Shown: positions 52,899 through 61,562, numbered from the stretch's first letter. The stretch is DNA of 64,000 nucleotides from Weissella koreensis KCTC 3621 (GCF_000277645.1 NZ_AKGG01000005.1:248001-312000), one strand, 5' to 3'. Program-made: numbers and translations. The notes: a model not told the origin generated them from the sequence alone.

Positions 52899-54176
52899 AT
52901 GAACCGACAAATTCCAAAAGGACAACATTATAAACTTGAAAATGGACTACGTGTTCATTTGATTCAACGGCCGGAATTTCATCAAATTGTGAGCTTATTA
53001 ACGGTTGATTACGGAGCACGTGATTTATATGTTAATCAAATTGATGAAAAATTAAATGTTGGAACACCTAAATTAGGGATTGCTCATTTTTTGGAGCATC
53101 AATTATTTAAGCAACCTGGGTATGATGCCATGGTTAAAATTAATCAGGCAGGCGATACGGTGAATGCATATACTTCTCCCACCCGAACTAGTTATTTTAC
53201 TGTCTCATTAGCTGAACGATATCAAAGTCTTGAAGAATTGTTGACCTTTACTCAGGAACCATACTTTGATCAAACTGCGGTAACCCGAGAAGCTAATATT
53301 ATTAGCCAAGAAATAGATATGTATCAGGATGATCCTGCCTCACAACTTTATCAATCCATTCTGGGGCAGCTTTATCCCAATGATCCTCTTTCTTTTGATA
53401 TTGCTGGTACAGTTGAGAGTGTTCATGAAATTACGCCATCAGATTTAGAATCAGCTTATGCCGTAGCTTATCGACCTGATCAAATGGATTTAGTAGTCGT
53501 AGGTGCCTTTGATTTTTTAACCGTTCAGAATTTGATTGAAAATTCTCCGGCCGGAAAACGTCCATCTGCCCAAAGAATATCAAAACTATCAGAGCAAATG
53601 TTATCGAATGTTACACAGGTTAAAGAAGATACGTTATATCTTGAGGCAGATATTCATCGTAATCGGATTGCAGTAGGTCAAAGAATTATCTTACCCCAGG
53701 CTACAGGAAGAGCTGGTTTGAAAAATGGTGTGGCGCTAGATTTAGCCTTAGACTTAGTTTTCAGTGAAAATTCCCCTAATTATCGAACATGGTATGATAT
53801 GGGCTTGATTGATGATAATTTTAGTGTGGAATTAACTTGGGAAAGAAATTTATCTTATCTAGTATTGCTAGGTGAAACACCGGAACCAGAAGAATTAATC
53901 GCAGTACTAAAACAAGAATTACAATCTCTTCCGGAACGGTTAGCTGAGTTATCTATAGAATTTGAACAAATTAAACGTGGGGCTATTGGTCGCTTGATTA
54001 ATAAGTTTAATTCGCTTGAAGAGTGGGCTACTCAATTTGAAGGGACCACCTTTGACGCAGCCTTTTTGCCAGATGAGTTAGACTTGCTGCAAAGTTTAAC
54101 GTTTGAAGAAATGCAAACGATTACGCAACAAACTAAAACAAGTGAAATAGCGAGCGTAATTATCCAACCGGAATGA
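52899..54176 (+). CDS. ymfH: M16-family zinc peptidase YmfH
   Basis: This 425-aa active subunit has H63-F-L-E66-H67 in GIAHFLEHQLF, the inverted HxxEH zinc motif. The distal metal-ligand Glu may be in REANIISQEIDMY (about residues 130-142). It starts one base after ymfF, so the two are surely co-translated and probably form a heterodimer. AGGAGGG lies 5 nt before the start. rodZ follows in the conserved order. Confidence 0.92.
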   Translation: MNRQIPKGQHYKLENGLRVHLIQRPEFHQIVSLLTVDYGARDLYVNQIDEKLNVGTPKLGIAHFLEHQLFKQPGYDAMVKINQAGDTVNAYTSPTRTSYFTVSLAERYQSLEELLTFTQEPYFDQTAVTREANIISQEIDMYQDDPASQLYQSILGQLYPNDPLSFDIAGTVESVHEITPSDLESAYAVAYRPDQMDLVVVGAFDFLTVQNLIENSPAGKRPSAQRISKLSEQMLSNVTQVKEDTLYLEADIHRNRIAVGQRIILPQATGRAGLKNGVALDLALDLVFSENSPNYRTWYDMGLIDDNFSVELTWERNLSYLVLLGETPEPEELIAVLKQELQSLPERLAELSIEFEQIKRGAIGRLINKFNSLEEWATQFEGTTFDAAFLPDELDLLQSLTFEEMQTITQQTKTSEIASVIIQPE

Positions 54177-54230
54177 TAAAATTATGGTAAAATAATCATA
54201 TAAATATATGTAGTAAAGGGATTAAGTGAT

Positions 54231-55142
54231 ATGGCAGACATGGGACAAAAGGGAATTGGTGAGGAACTTCAAGCTGCCCGCATTGATAAAGGGCTAACCT
54301 TAGATGATGTACAAGCACAGACGAAGATTCAAAAACGTTATTTACAAGCGATTGAAAATAATCAATTTGATCAATTGCCAGGCAAATTTTACGAGCGCGC
54401 TTTTACGCGTCAATATGCAGCAGCAGTTGGAATTGATGCTGATGATTTATTAGAACGATATGATTTAGTAGCGCCAGCTGAAAATCCAAATATGGAACAA
54501 GTTCGAGTAGATGAAGATAATGTTACTCGAGTTGGGATGCGTAGCGAAGAAAATTTACAAAAGAAACAATTGGTAAATGCTATGCCTAAAATAATCATGG
54601 GTGTTGTTGCTTTGGCGGTTGTGATCGTGGTTTGGGCGTTAGTTGCAAACTTTGCAGGTCATTCGAAATCTTCAACAGAAGATTCACATGTTTCTATCAG
54701 TAGCTCTTCTGTAGCAAATAGTTCATCAAAACAATCTTCAGATTCATCAAATGAAAAGTCTTCATCTTCTGAAGATAAGAAAAAGTCCGAAGATAAAAAG
54801 AAGTCTGATAATAAGAAAACAGAAATATCAGAACCTGCTATTGCGGGAACCACTACTACTTTTGAAGCTAAGGTACCAGCTGATACTGATCGTAAGTTGA
54901 CTCTAACTGGTCAAAATGGTGATTCATGGGTATTAGTGAAATCAAATACAGGGGTGGTTTTGTATTCAGGAACCGTTAAGTCTGGTGTGAATCAGGAGTT
55001 TAATTTGAATAGTGATGTTACAAGTGTCAATATTCAAACTGGAAATGCTAATAATTTGAAGGTTAATTTCAATGATAATGATCTAAATTTGAGTAATACA
55101 ACCTTAGTTTGGCATGCCTTGATTAATATCACTCAAAAATAG
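54231..55142 (+). CDS. rodZ: RodZ-family cell-shape protein (YmfM)
   Basis: This 303-aa membrane protein has an N-terminal helix-turn-helix domain (residues about 8-85, GEELQAARIDKGLTLDDVQ). One membrane helix lies at about 120-142. A Ser-rich then Lys/Asp/Ser-rich linker (145-200) leads to an extracytoplasmic DUF4115 domain (about 210-300). This is the RodZ architecture that links MreB to the envelope. It lies between ymfH and pgsA, as in Bacillus. AAAGGG precedes ATG 54231. Confidence 0.93.
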   Translation: MADMGQKGIGEELQAARIDKGLTLDDVQAQTKIQKRYLQAIENNQFDQLPGKFYERAFTRQYAAAVGIDADDLLERYDLVAPAENPNMEQVRVDEDNVTRVGMRSEENLQKKQLVNAMPKIIMGVVALAVVIVVWALVANFAGHSKSSTEDSHVSISSSSVANSSSKQSSDSSNEKSSSSEDKKKSEDKKKSDNKKTEISEPAIAGTTTTFEAKVPADTDRKLTLTGQNGDSWVLVKSNTGVVLYSGTVKSGVNQEFNLNSDVTSVNIQTGNANNLKVNFNDNDLNLSNTTLVWHALINITQK

Positions 55143-55160
55143 GAGTAAGTTAGTAAAATT

Positions 55161-55736
55161 ATGAATTTACCAAATAAATTAACCGTTTTTAGAATCATTT
55201 TGATCCCAATTTTTGCAATTGTTTTAATGTTACCAGTTGATATATGGGGTGGTTTATCGCAATTACCTATGACGCATTTAGTGGCTGCAATTATTTTTAT
55301 TGTCGCTTCGTTAACTGATACGGCTGATGGTCAAATAGCCCGTCGACAACATCTTGTAACTAATTTTGGGAAGTTTGCAGACCCATTAGCGGATAAGCTT
55401 CTTGTAATGACAGCGTTGATTTTTTTCGTCCAATTTCAATGGTTACCTGCTTGGATGATTGCTTTAATTGTGATTCGTGAATTAGCAGTAACTGGTTTAA
55501 GAACGTTAATCGTAGAAAATAACGGTGAAGTTATGGCTGCTACAATGCCCGGTAAAATAAAAACTACTACGCAAATGTTGGCAATCATCTTTTTCTTATT
55601 ACATGATTTAGGTTTTAACTTAATTCATGTTCCATTCGCGCAAATTATGATCTGGATTGCGTTATTCTTTACAATTTATTCAGGGATTGAATATTTTTGG
55701 AAAGCGCGTTTTGTTTTTAGTGATGGTTTTAAATAA
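55161..55736 (+). CDS. pgsA: CDP-diacylglycerol-glycerol-3-phosphate 3-phosphatidyltransferase
   Basis: This 191-aa membrane enzyme makes phosphatidylglycerol phosphate, the precursor of phosphatidylglycerol and cardiolipin. The CDP-alcohol phosphotransferase motif D-x2-DG-x2-AR-x8-G-x3-D-x3-D is intact, beginning DTADGQIARR and ending GKFADPLADK (about residues 53-76). Four to five further hydrophobic helices follow. AGGAG lies before ATG 55161. It supplies the substrate used by cls 4 kb upstream. Confidence 0.96.
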   Translation: MNLPNKLTVFRIILIPIFAIVLMLPVDIWGGLSQLPMTHLVAAIIFIVASLTDTADGQIARRQHLVTNFGKFADPLADKLLVMTALIFFVQFQWLPAWMIALIVIRELAVTGLRTLIVENNGEVMAATMPGKIKTTTQMLAIIFFLLHDLGFNLIHVPFAQIMIWIALFFTIYSGIEYFWKARFVFSDGFK

Positions 55737-55791
55737 TTATAATATCAATTAGATACTAAACGGAGTTATCTAACATTGATTTTTCGTTTAT

Positions 55792-55825
55792 AAAGGACTG
55801 GAAGTTTATTCCAGTCTTTTTCTTT
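55792..55825 (+). terminator. Terminator of the ymfF-pgsA operon
   Basis: AAAGGACTGGAA / TTCCAGTCTTT, an 11-bp stem with one G-T pair, loop GTTTA, followed by TTCTTT. Confidence 0.88.
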
Positions 55826-55885
55826 GAAAAATATTATAATTAATTTATTAGTTAGGTGGATCCTTATTAGTTAGGAGCAATTAAA

Positions 55886-56377
55886 ATGAAAAATATTGAA
55901 CAACTAGGTCGGTTATTAATTGAGAAAAAGCAGAGTATTACGGCTGCTGAAAGCTTAACAGCAGGAATGTTCGCTAGTGAATTAGCCAATGTCAGTGGTA
56001 TTTCAACCGTTTTTTCTGGTTCCTTTGTTACCTATAGTGCCGTAGCTAAAGAGCAATTGGTGAATGTACCCATGGCTTTAGTTGAAGAATATGGAGTAGT
56101 TTCAGCACAAGTAGCTCAAGCTATGGCTAAGGGGGCGCAAGCACGGTTAAAAACAGATTGGGCCATTGGATTAACAGGGGTTGCAGGTCCCGACGGATTA
56201 GAAAACCATCCGGCTGGGACGGTTTATATTGGTGTGTCACAACCGAATGGACAAGTTAAAACTAAATTATTTAATTTAGTTGGAGATCGAATGTCTGTTC
56301 GACAGCAGGCTGTTGAATGCGGGGCGCAATTAATTTTAGAATTAATTGGGAAAGACGTTACAAAAGATCAAAATTAG
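55886..56377 (+). CDS. pncC: Nicotinamide-nucleotide amidase PncC (CinA C-terminal domain only)
   Basis: This 163-aa stand-alone CinA C-terminal domain deamidates nicotinamide mononucleotide to nicotinate mononucleotide. Hallmarks are AAESLTAGMFASELA (about residues 20-34), SGSFVTYSAVAK and GLTGVAGPDGLENHPAGTVY. Most Firmicutes carry a roughly 410-aa CinA with an N-terminal domain just before recA; that N-terminal part is missing here, and upstream is only pgsA and its terminator. The start codon has a fair ribosome binding site (TAGGAG), so this is an intact short gene, not a remnant. Confidence 0.9.
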   Translation: MKNIEQLGRLLIEKKQSITAAESLTAGMFASELANVSGISTVFSGSFVTYSAVAKEQLVNVPMALVEEYGVVSAQVAQAMAKGAQARLKTDWAIGLTGVAGPDGLENHPAGTVYIGVSQPNGQVKTKLFNLVGDRMSVRQQAVECGAQLILELIGKDVTKDQN

Positions 56378-56422
56378 GTTATACTTAATATATTGATTTT
56401 CAAATGAACGGAGAAATTAAAT

Positions 56423-57568
56423 ATGGCAACGAGTGGAAAAAATATTAATCCTAATAAAAGAATTGAAGGCAAAATTACGGATCCAAAAGCGCGACAAAAA
56501 GCCTTAGATGAAGCACTGAAAAAAATCGAAAAAAACTTTGGAAAAGGTTCAATTATGCGAATGGGCGATTCTAAATTCTCACAAATTGAAGCTTCTTCTA
56601 CTGGTTCACTAAAATTGGATATTGCACTTGGAATTGGTGGTTATCCAAAGGGACGAATTATTGAAATTTATGGACCTGAATCATCTGGTAAAACTACTTT
56701 GGCTCTACATGCTGCTGCAGAAATGCAAAAAACAGGAGGAAATGTAGCTTATATTGATGCGGAAAATGCGATGGACGTGGAATATGCTAAGGCATTGGGC
56801 GTTAATATTGATGACCTTTTACTTTCACAACCAGACACTGGAGAACAAGGTCTATCAATTGCTGATGCGTTGATACAGTCATCTGCGATTGACTTGATTG
56901 TTATTGATTCCGTGGCTGCTTTAACACCTAAGGCAGAAATAGATGGTGAAATTGGTGATGCGTCTATGGGATTGCAAGCCCGAATGATGTCATCTGCCTT
57001 AAGAAAGCTTTCAGGCTCAATTTTGAAAACGGAAACTACAGTTATCTTTATTAATCAATTGCGGGAAAAAATTGGAGTTATGTTTGGAAATCCTGAGACT
57101 ACACCTGGAGGTCGTGCTCTTCGTTTCTATTCAACGGTTCGTTTAGATGTTAGACGTCGAGGTGGGATTGATGGAACTAAACAAGACGGTGAAGATGTTA
57201 AGTCAGTTGGTAATTTGACTAAGATTAAAGTTGTCAAAAATAAGGTTGCAGCTCCGTTTAGAGAAGTTGAAATTGAGATTATGTTTGGAAAGGGAATTTC
57301 TAAAACTGGTGAGATGATTGATCTAGCTGTAGACAAAGATATCATTAAAAAAGCTGGTTCTTGGTTCTCATATGAAGGAGAGAAGATTGGCCAAGGTAAG
57401 GTCAATGTGATGCGATGGTTAGATGATCCAGAAAATAAAGCTATTTATGATGAAATTATGAAGCGAGTTTTGGATGAATACTTTAAGAAACCAACGGATG
57501 AATCACCTGAAGAAAATAATACAGATACATCAGAATCAGATGAGGCTGAATTAGAGATTGAAGAATAA
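56423..57568 (+). CDS. recA: Recombinase RecA
   Basis: This 381-aa DNA-dependent ATPase performs strand exchange and activates the SOS response. Walker A is GPESSGKT (residues 84-91), about 18 residues later than in E. coli because of a basic N-terminal extension. Walker B is [10 protein letters not shown], and the DNA-binding loop region includes [16 protein letters not shown]. The C-terminus is acidic. The 45-bp gap before it shows no palindromic GAAC-N4-GTTC SOS box. CGGAG precedes ATG 56423. Confidence 0.98.
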   Translation: MATSGKNINPNKRIEGKITDPKARQKALDEALKKIEKNFGKGSIMRMGDSKFSQIEASSTGSLKLDIALGIGGYPKGRIIEIYGPESSGKTTLALHAAAEMQKTGGNVAYIDAENAMDVEYAKALGVNIDDLLLSQPDTGEQGLSIADALIQSSAIDLIVIDSVAALTPKAEIDGEIGDASMGLQARMMSSALRKLSGSILKTETTVIFINQLREKIGVMFGNPETTPGGRALRFYSTVRLDVRRRGGIDGTKQDGEDVKSVGNLTKIKVVKNKVAAPFREVEIEIMFGKGISKTGEMIDLAVDKDIIKKAGSWFSYEGEKIGQGKVNVMRWLDDPENKAIYDEIMKRVLDEYFKKPTDESPEENNTDTSESDEAELEIEE

Positions 57569-57593
57569 TAAATTATTTTAATCATTGTTGATT

Positions 57594-57623
57594 AAAGCGG
57601 GATGAATTTGTCCTGCTTTTTTT
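57594..57623 (+). terminator. Terminator of recA
   Basis: AAAGCGGGA / TCCTGCTTT with one G-T pair, followed by a T-run. Confidence 0.88.
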
Positions 57624-57650
57624 ATGTTATTCGTTTTTTAACCCCATTTT

Positions 57651-57659
57651 TGGTATACT
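57651..57659 (+). promoter_or_regulatory. Extended -10 promoter for the VIT gene pair
   Basis: TGG-TATACT (57651-57659) with a poor -35 (TTCGTT, 57630-57635), 41 bp before the start codon. Confidence 0.5.
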
Positions 57660-57699
57660 GGTTTTAGTTTAAAATGATTATAAACTAGGAGTGAATAAT

Positions 57700-58392
57700 A
57701 TGAGTAAGAAAAAACAAAGCTTAGCGCAACGAAGTAACATTGTCCGAGCAGCGGTGATGGGTGCTAATGATGGCATTTTATCAGTTTCTGGTATTGTGAT
57801 CGGGGTTGCAGGAGCTACAACTAATTCTTTCGCCATTTTTATTGCTGGTTTTGCCGGAGCATTAGCTGGGACGGTCTCAATGGCGATGGGTGAATATGTT
57901 TCAGTTCATTCGCAAAATGATGCGCAAAAAAAAGCGGAAGAAACCCAGTCACAACGTTTAGAAAATGATTGGCAATCTGAATTTGATTATGTTCAAAATA
58001 AATATGTAGTCGCAGGGATTAAGCCAGAATTAGCTCACCAAGCAACTAAAGAAATGATGGCCCAGGATGCTTTAGGAACAACCGTTCGAGAGCGATATGG
58101 GTTTACTTTGAACCAAGAGATGGATGCTATTTCGGCTGGGCTAGCCTCGATGGTTTCTTTTCCATTAGGATCCATTTTACCTATGATAGCAATTACACTT
58201 TTACCAGCTAAGATGCATCTTAACATCTTGGGTACGGGTGTAGCTGTGGCGCTTGCTTTAGCTATTACTGGTTCTTTGGCGGCTCGACTTTCAGGAGCTA
58301 ATTTAAAGCGTGCGACATTCAGGAATGTAATAGCTGGGATTTTTACTATGATTATAACGTTCGTAATTGGAACTTTGATGGGGGAGATTTAA
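57700..58392 (+). CDS. VIT1/CCC1-family metal transporter, first copy
   Basis: This 230-aa membrane protein of the VIT family exports or sequesters iron or manganese in its studied members. ATG 57700 lies 8 nt from AGGAG; a GTG at 57691 is inside that site. The signature VRAAVMGANDGILSVSG in helix 1 and AMGEYVSVHSQNDA before the cytoplasmic helical domain are intact. Five membrane helices are predicted. It ends one base before a second copy of the same family. Confidence 0.9.
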   Translation: MSKKKQSLAQRSNIVRAAVMGANDGILSVSGIVIGVAGATTNSFAIFIAGFAGALAGTVSMAMGEYVSVHSQNDAQKKAEETQSQRLENDWQSEFDYVQNKYVVAGIKPELAHQATKEMMAQDALGTTVRERYGFTLNQEMDAISAGLASMVSFPLGSILPMIAITLLPAKMHLNILGTGVAVALALAITGSLAARLSGANLKRATFRNVIAGIFTMIITFVIGTLMGEI

Positions 58393-58393
58393 T

Positions 58394-59116
58394 ATGAATT
58401 TGTCAGCAGATGAAGAACGCTTAATGCAGTCGGGTGTACAAAAACGTGAAAAACTTACATTAGAGGAACGTTTAAACGTGGTTCGAGCTGGAGTTTTAGG
58501 AGCTAATGATGGGGTATTGACCGTTGTTGGGGTTTTATTTTCAGTGGGAGCTGCGACTAATAATTCATTTACCCTTTTAATTGCTGGAGTTTCAGACCTC
58601 TTGGCTTGTGCATTATCCATGGCGTCGGGAGAATATGCATCAGTGAGCTCTCAATCAGATGCTGAAAAAGTTGTGGTTCAAAAAGAAGCACAACGTATTA
58701 AAGAGCAACCCGAACTGGTTGAAAATGATTTGCAAGAATTTTATGAAGGTCGGGGAGTGGCTAAACAAACAGCTAATTTAATTGCTAAGGATTTAATGAA
58801 TAAACAGCCATTAACAGCTATTTTGGGAACCAAATATGATGTGCAGCTAGGACATTATGTCAATCCATGGGAAGCGGCCTTTTCGTCAATGATCTGTGCA
58901 GCTCTGGCAGGTTTAGTGCCACTGCTATCAATGGTTTTATTAAGTCGAACAAAGGGGATGTTAGTAGCTATTTTAGCCACTACGATTGCTTCGGCTATTA
59001 TTGGCTGGGCTAGTGCTAAATTAGGCAAAGGTTTCGTTAGAAAGTCGGTTATCCGAAATATCATTATTGGACTTTTAACAATTACGATTCATTATGGAAT
59101 TGGATTGTTGTTCTAA
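58394..59116 (+). CDS. VIT1/CCC1-family metal transporter, second copy
   Basis: This 240-aa paralogue of the preceding gene begins one base after its stop codon. The matching segments are VRAGVLGANDGVLTVVG and MASGEYASVSSQSDAE; five helices are predicted and the N-terminus is longer. Sequence identity between the copies is moderate, so the duplication is old. The tight tandem suggests a heterodimeric transporter, but two homodimers are also possible. Substrate (iron, manganese) is not determined. Confidence 0.9.
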   Translation: MNLSADEERLMQSGVQKREKLTLEERLNVVRAGVLGANDGVLTVVGVLFSVGAATNNSFTLLIAGVSDLLACALSMASGEYASVSSQSDAEKVVVQKEAQRIKEQPELVENDLQEFYEGRGVAKQTANLIAKDLMNKQPLTAILGTKYDVQLGHYVNPWEAAFSSMICAALAGLVPLLSMVLLSRTKGMLVAILATTIASAIIGWASAKLGKGFVRKSVIRNIIIGLLTITIHYGIGLLF

Positions 59117-59218
59117 TGGTTGGTATGAGCGGAACTAGACAGAATAAAGTCATTGATTTTAACTTAAATTAACCTTTTAGCGTTATAATAATAGTTAGTA
59201 TAATAACGGAGGAAAATT

Positions 59219-60007
59219 ATGATAACTTTAAAATCAAAACGTGAATTAGTGGCGATGGAGAAATCTGGAGCAATTATTGCTGGAATGCACCAAGGAATGA
59301 AAAAATTAATCAAACCTGGTCTATCGACTTGGGAAATTGAGGAATTTGGTCGGCAATATATTGAAAGTCATGGTGGTCGCGCCGCACAAATTGGTTTTGA
59401 GGGATTCAAATATGCAACCACTGTTTCTGTCAATGATGAAGTGGCACACGCCTTTCCAAGAAAAGGATTAATTCTTAAAGATGGTGACTTGGTTAAAGTT
59501 GACACTGTAGTTGAATTAGATGGAGCTTATTCTGATTCTGCTTGGAGTTATGCTGTGGGGAATGTTTCACCAGAAGTTCAAAAATTGATGGATGTCACAC
59601 TAGAGGCCCTTTATATTGGAATTGACCAAGCTCAGGTTGGGAATAGATTAGGTGATATTGGGGCAGCAATTAATCACTTTGTTGAAGATGAACATGGTTA
59701 TGGAAATGTTCGTGATTACATTGGCCATGGAATTGGTCCAACGATGCACGAAGAACCAGCTGTGCCTCATTATGGAGTAGCAGGACGTGGCTTGCGGTTG
59801 AAGCCTGGAATGACGATTACAATTGAACCTATGGTAAACATGGGTGGCTTTGAAGTTGAAACTTCAAAGGAAGATGGTTGGACTGTTCGGACGATTGATG
59901 GTTCATGGTCAGCTCAGTATGAACATGTTGTAGCAATTACAGAAGATGGACCTAAGATTTTAACTTCACAAGATCCAATCTTTGATGCTAAATATTTATT
60001 AAAATAA
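59219..60007 (+). CDS. map: Methionine aminopeptidase, type I
   Basis: This 262-aa dimetal enzyme removes the initiator methionine. Ligands are visible: the two Asp in VELDGAYSDSAWS (about residues 98-110), His in IGHGIGPTMHEEP, Glu in IEPMVNMG and Glu in QYEHVVAIT. Substrate-side His is in the GHGIG-TMHE segment. GGAGG precedes ATG 59219. It is a single gene ending in a bidirectional terminator. Confidence 0.96.
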   Translation: MITLKSKRELVAMEKSGAIIAGMHQGMKKLIKPGLSTWEIEEFGRQYIESHGGRAAQIGFEGFKYATTVSVNDEVAHAFPRKGLILKDGDLVKVDTVVELDGAYSDSAWSYAVGNVSPEVQKLMDVTLEALYIGIDQAQVGNRLGDIGAAINHFVEDEHGYGNVRDYIGHGIGPTMHEEPAVPHYGVAGRGLRLKPGMTITIEPMVNMGGFEVETSKEDGWTVRTIDGSWSAQYEHVVAITEDGPKILTSQDPIFDAKYLLK

Positions 60008-60011
60008 ATTA

Positions 60012-60056
60012 AAAAAATCATCTTATCAGTTTTAGTACTGACTAAGATGATTTTTT
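60012..60056. terminator. Bidirectional terminator between map and the DUF2507 gene
   Basis: AAAAAATCATCTTA / TAAGATGATTTTTT with inner CAGT/ACTG pairing; both strands end in T-runs, as fits two convergent genes. Confidence 0.92.
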
Positions 60057-60060
60057 AATT

Positions 60061-60474
60061 TTATTCATCCATGTGGGCGGATTCGATAGTCAAAACGGTA
60101 AAAATAACTGTGTCTTTGTCGAATTCAACTTGGGCTTCTGCGCTTGAACCAATTTGTTGCTCTGTTTGTTGAGCTAGAAAGCCAGCTTCTAAGAAGAAAT
60201 CAGGCTTTGATGATTCAGTCATCCGGGTTTCTACTAATGATCCAGTTAAAAACCATTTTTGACTAGTTGCTTTTTGAGATTCGATGTTTAGAGTCCCAAA
60301 GCCAGCATCATTGAAGAAATTAATCACTGCACTAATTCCTTTTAGCGGAAATTCACGCGCTAAATTTTTACCAGCCCAGTACGTAATATCACTAAGATCA
60401 TCGGTTAACAGATCTGGTAGTAAATGATCTCTTAACAACGTAATTGGAAAAATATTATTATTTTGATCAGCCAT
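60061..60474 (-). CDS. DUF2507-family protein (YslB-like)
   Basis: This 137-aa minus-strand gene starts at ATG 60474 (MADQNNNIFPI), with AAGGAG about 7 nt upstream. Soluble, with no signal or membrane segment. Family features are LRDHLLPDLLTDD, ITYWAGKNLAREFPL and FFNDAGFGTLNI in the first half, and SFKPDFFLEAGFL-like wording (here KPDFFLEAGFLAQQ) in the second. This alpha/beta fold is related to the V4R/bacterial heme-binding-like superfamily; no function is established. It is transcribed divergently from the ADP-ribosylglycohydrolase-like gene. Confidence 0.82.
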   Translation of the reverse strand: MADQNNNIFPITLLRDHLLPDLLTDDLSDITYWAGKNLAREFPLKGISAVINFFNDAGFGTLNIESQKATSQKWFLTGSLVETRMTESSKPDFFLEAGFLAQQTEQQIGSSAEAQVEFDKDTVIFTVLTIESAHMDE

Positions 60475-60498
60475 ATGACGCTCCTTTTTATACTTCTT

Positions 60499-60527
60499 AT
60501 TATAACGAACAGAATTCAATTTGCCAA
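60499..60527 (-). promoter_or_regulatory. Promoter of the DUF2507 gene
   Basis: On the minus strand TTGGCA, a 17-bp spacer and TATAAT. Its -35 (60522-60527) overlaps the -35 of the divergent promoter. Confidence 0.75.
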
Positions 60528-60550
60528 ATAGGTTGCAAAAATGTTACAAT
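60521..60550 (+). promoter_or_regulatory. Promoter of the ADP-ribosylglycohydrolase-like gene
   Basis: TTGCCA (60521-60526), an 18-bp spacer and TACAAT (60545-60550). The -35 shares five bases with the opposite-strand promoter. Confidence 0.65.
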
Positions 60551-60579
60551 TTTTTAATGGAAAGGATGGGTAATTAAAT

Positions 60580-61497
60580 ATGGACTTACCAAATAATCCA
60601 TTAATTAATAGCACCCTTGGGATGCTTGATGGTGATTTATTAACACAAAAGCATCTACCATTAGAGCAAAGACGTTGGAGTAGTGGTAGTTCGTTAGCCC
60701 TTGCAACGATCGATGCTTTATCAATCAGTTATGATATTAATAAGATAATGCAGGCTTTTGAAGCATGGTATGAACACGGTAAGTATACAGTGGATGGTCA
60801 TATTCAGACTGCAGGTAAGACAACAAAAAAAGCTTTAGATGATTATTTAATTAAACAGGATCCTTTTTCATCAGGTGGATCTTTAGAGGATGATAATGGT
60901 AGTGGAGCCTTAGCTCGAATGCTGCCGATGGTCATTTATATTTATAGCCATTATGGGTCAGATTTTGTAAATAACGAAACGGCCATGTTGACATTACATC
61001 AAGTAGCGGGTTTAACGCATAATCATCCTCGTGGACTGATGGGGATTGGTTTATATGCTATTTTAGTTGGGCAAATTTTAGATGGGTTTGATTTTGAAAA
61101 TGCTTTAGATCGAGCAGTTGGAATTTCATATGAATATTATTCAGAACATGGTTTATTTGCTGGTTTCTTAAAGGAGCTAGATAATTTAAATACTCCTGAT
61201 TTTAGTAGCCAACCGCAAAGCGCCTTAAACGGTAGTGGTTACATTATTGATACACTTGAAAATTTGGTGTGGATTTTATTAAATACTCATTCATATCAAG
61301 AGGCGATTCAAGCTGCTGACCAAGTTAAAGGTCCTTCTAAAAAAATTGTACCAATTGTGGGATCAGTAGCAGCTTTGATGTACGGAAGATCTAATGATAT
61401 TAACGTTATGAAACGCTTTGATGCTGCTTTTGACGTTAAAAATATGCTATTTAAAGCTAATCAAAGTGGTGAATTTGTCATTAAAGTGCATGCTTAA
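60580..61497 (+). CDS. ADP-ribosylglycohydrolase-like protein, canonical metal ligands lost
   Basis: This 305-aa all-helical protein follows the DraG/ADP-ribosylglycohydrolase pattern: LGMLDGDLL near the N-terminus, GSGALARMLPM (residues 107-117), LTHNHPRG and SGYIIDTLENLVWILL. In active enzymes two Mg ions are held by a T-D-D motif and a GGDADT-type motif. Here the first reads WSSGSS (residues 33-38) and the second KGPSKKIV (250-257), so the usual Asp ligands are absent. It may bind ADP-ribose-like ligands without hydrolysis. The ribosome binding site AAGG is weak. Function unknown. Confidence 0.75.
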   Translation: MDLPNNPLINSTLGMLDGDLLTQKHLPLEQRRWSSGSSLALATIDALSISYDINKIMQAFEAWYEHGKYTVDGHIQTAGKTTKKALDDYLIKQDPFSSGGSLEDDNGSGALARMLPMVIYIYSHYGSDFVNNETAMLTLHQVAGLTHNHPRGLMGIGLYAILVGQILDGFDFENALDRAVGISYEYYSEHGLFAGFLKELDNLNTPDFSSQPQSALNGSGYIIDTLENLVWILLNTHSYQEAIQAADQVKGPSKKIVPIVGSVAALMYGRSNDINVMKRFDAAFDVKNMLFKANQSGEFVIKVHA

Positions 61498-61524
61498 TTA
61501 AAATAATAGATTAAAACATACATT

Positions 61525-61562
61525 GATGAGAACAGTTGAAATAATTGTTCTTATCTTTTTTA
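61525..61562 (+). terminator. Terminator of the ADP-ribosylglycohydrolase-like gene
   Basis: GATGAGAACAGTT / AATTGTTCTTATC with G-T pairs, followed by TTTTTTATTTT. Confidence 0.85.

Noticed and set aside
54660..54830. Serine- and lysine-rich repeat in the rodZ-like gene
   Set aside because: It is a flexible extracellular linker common in RodZ proteins, not a separate element.
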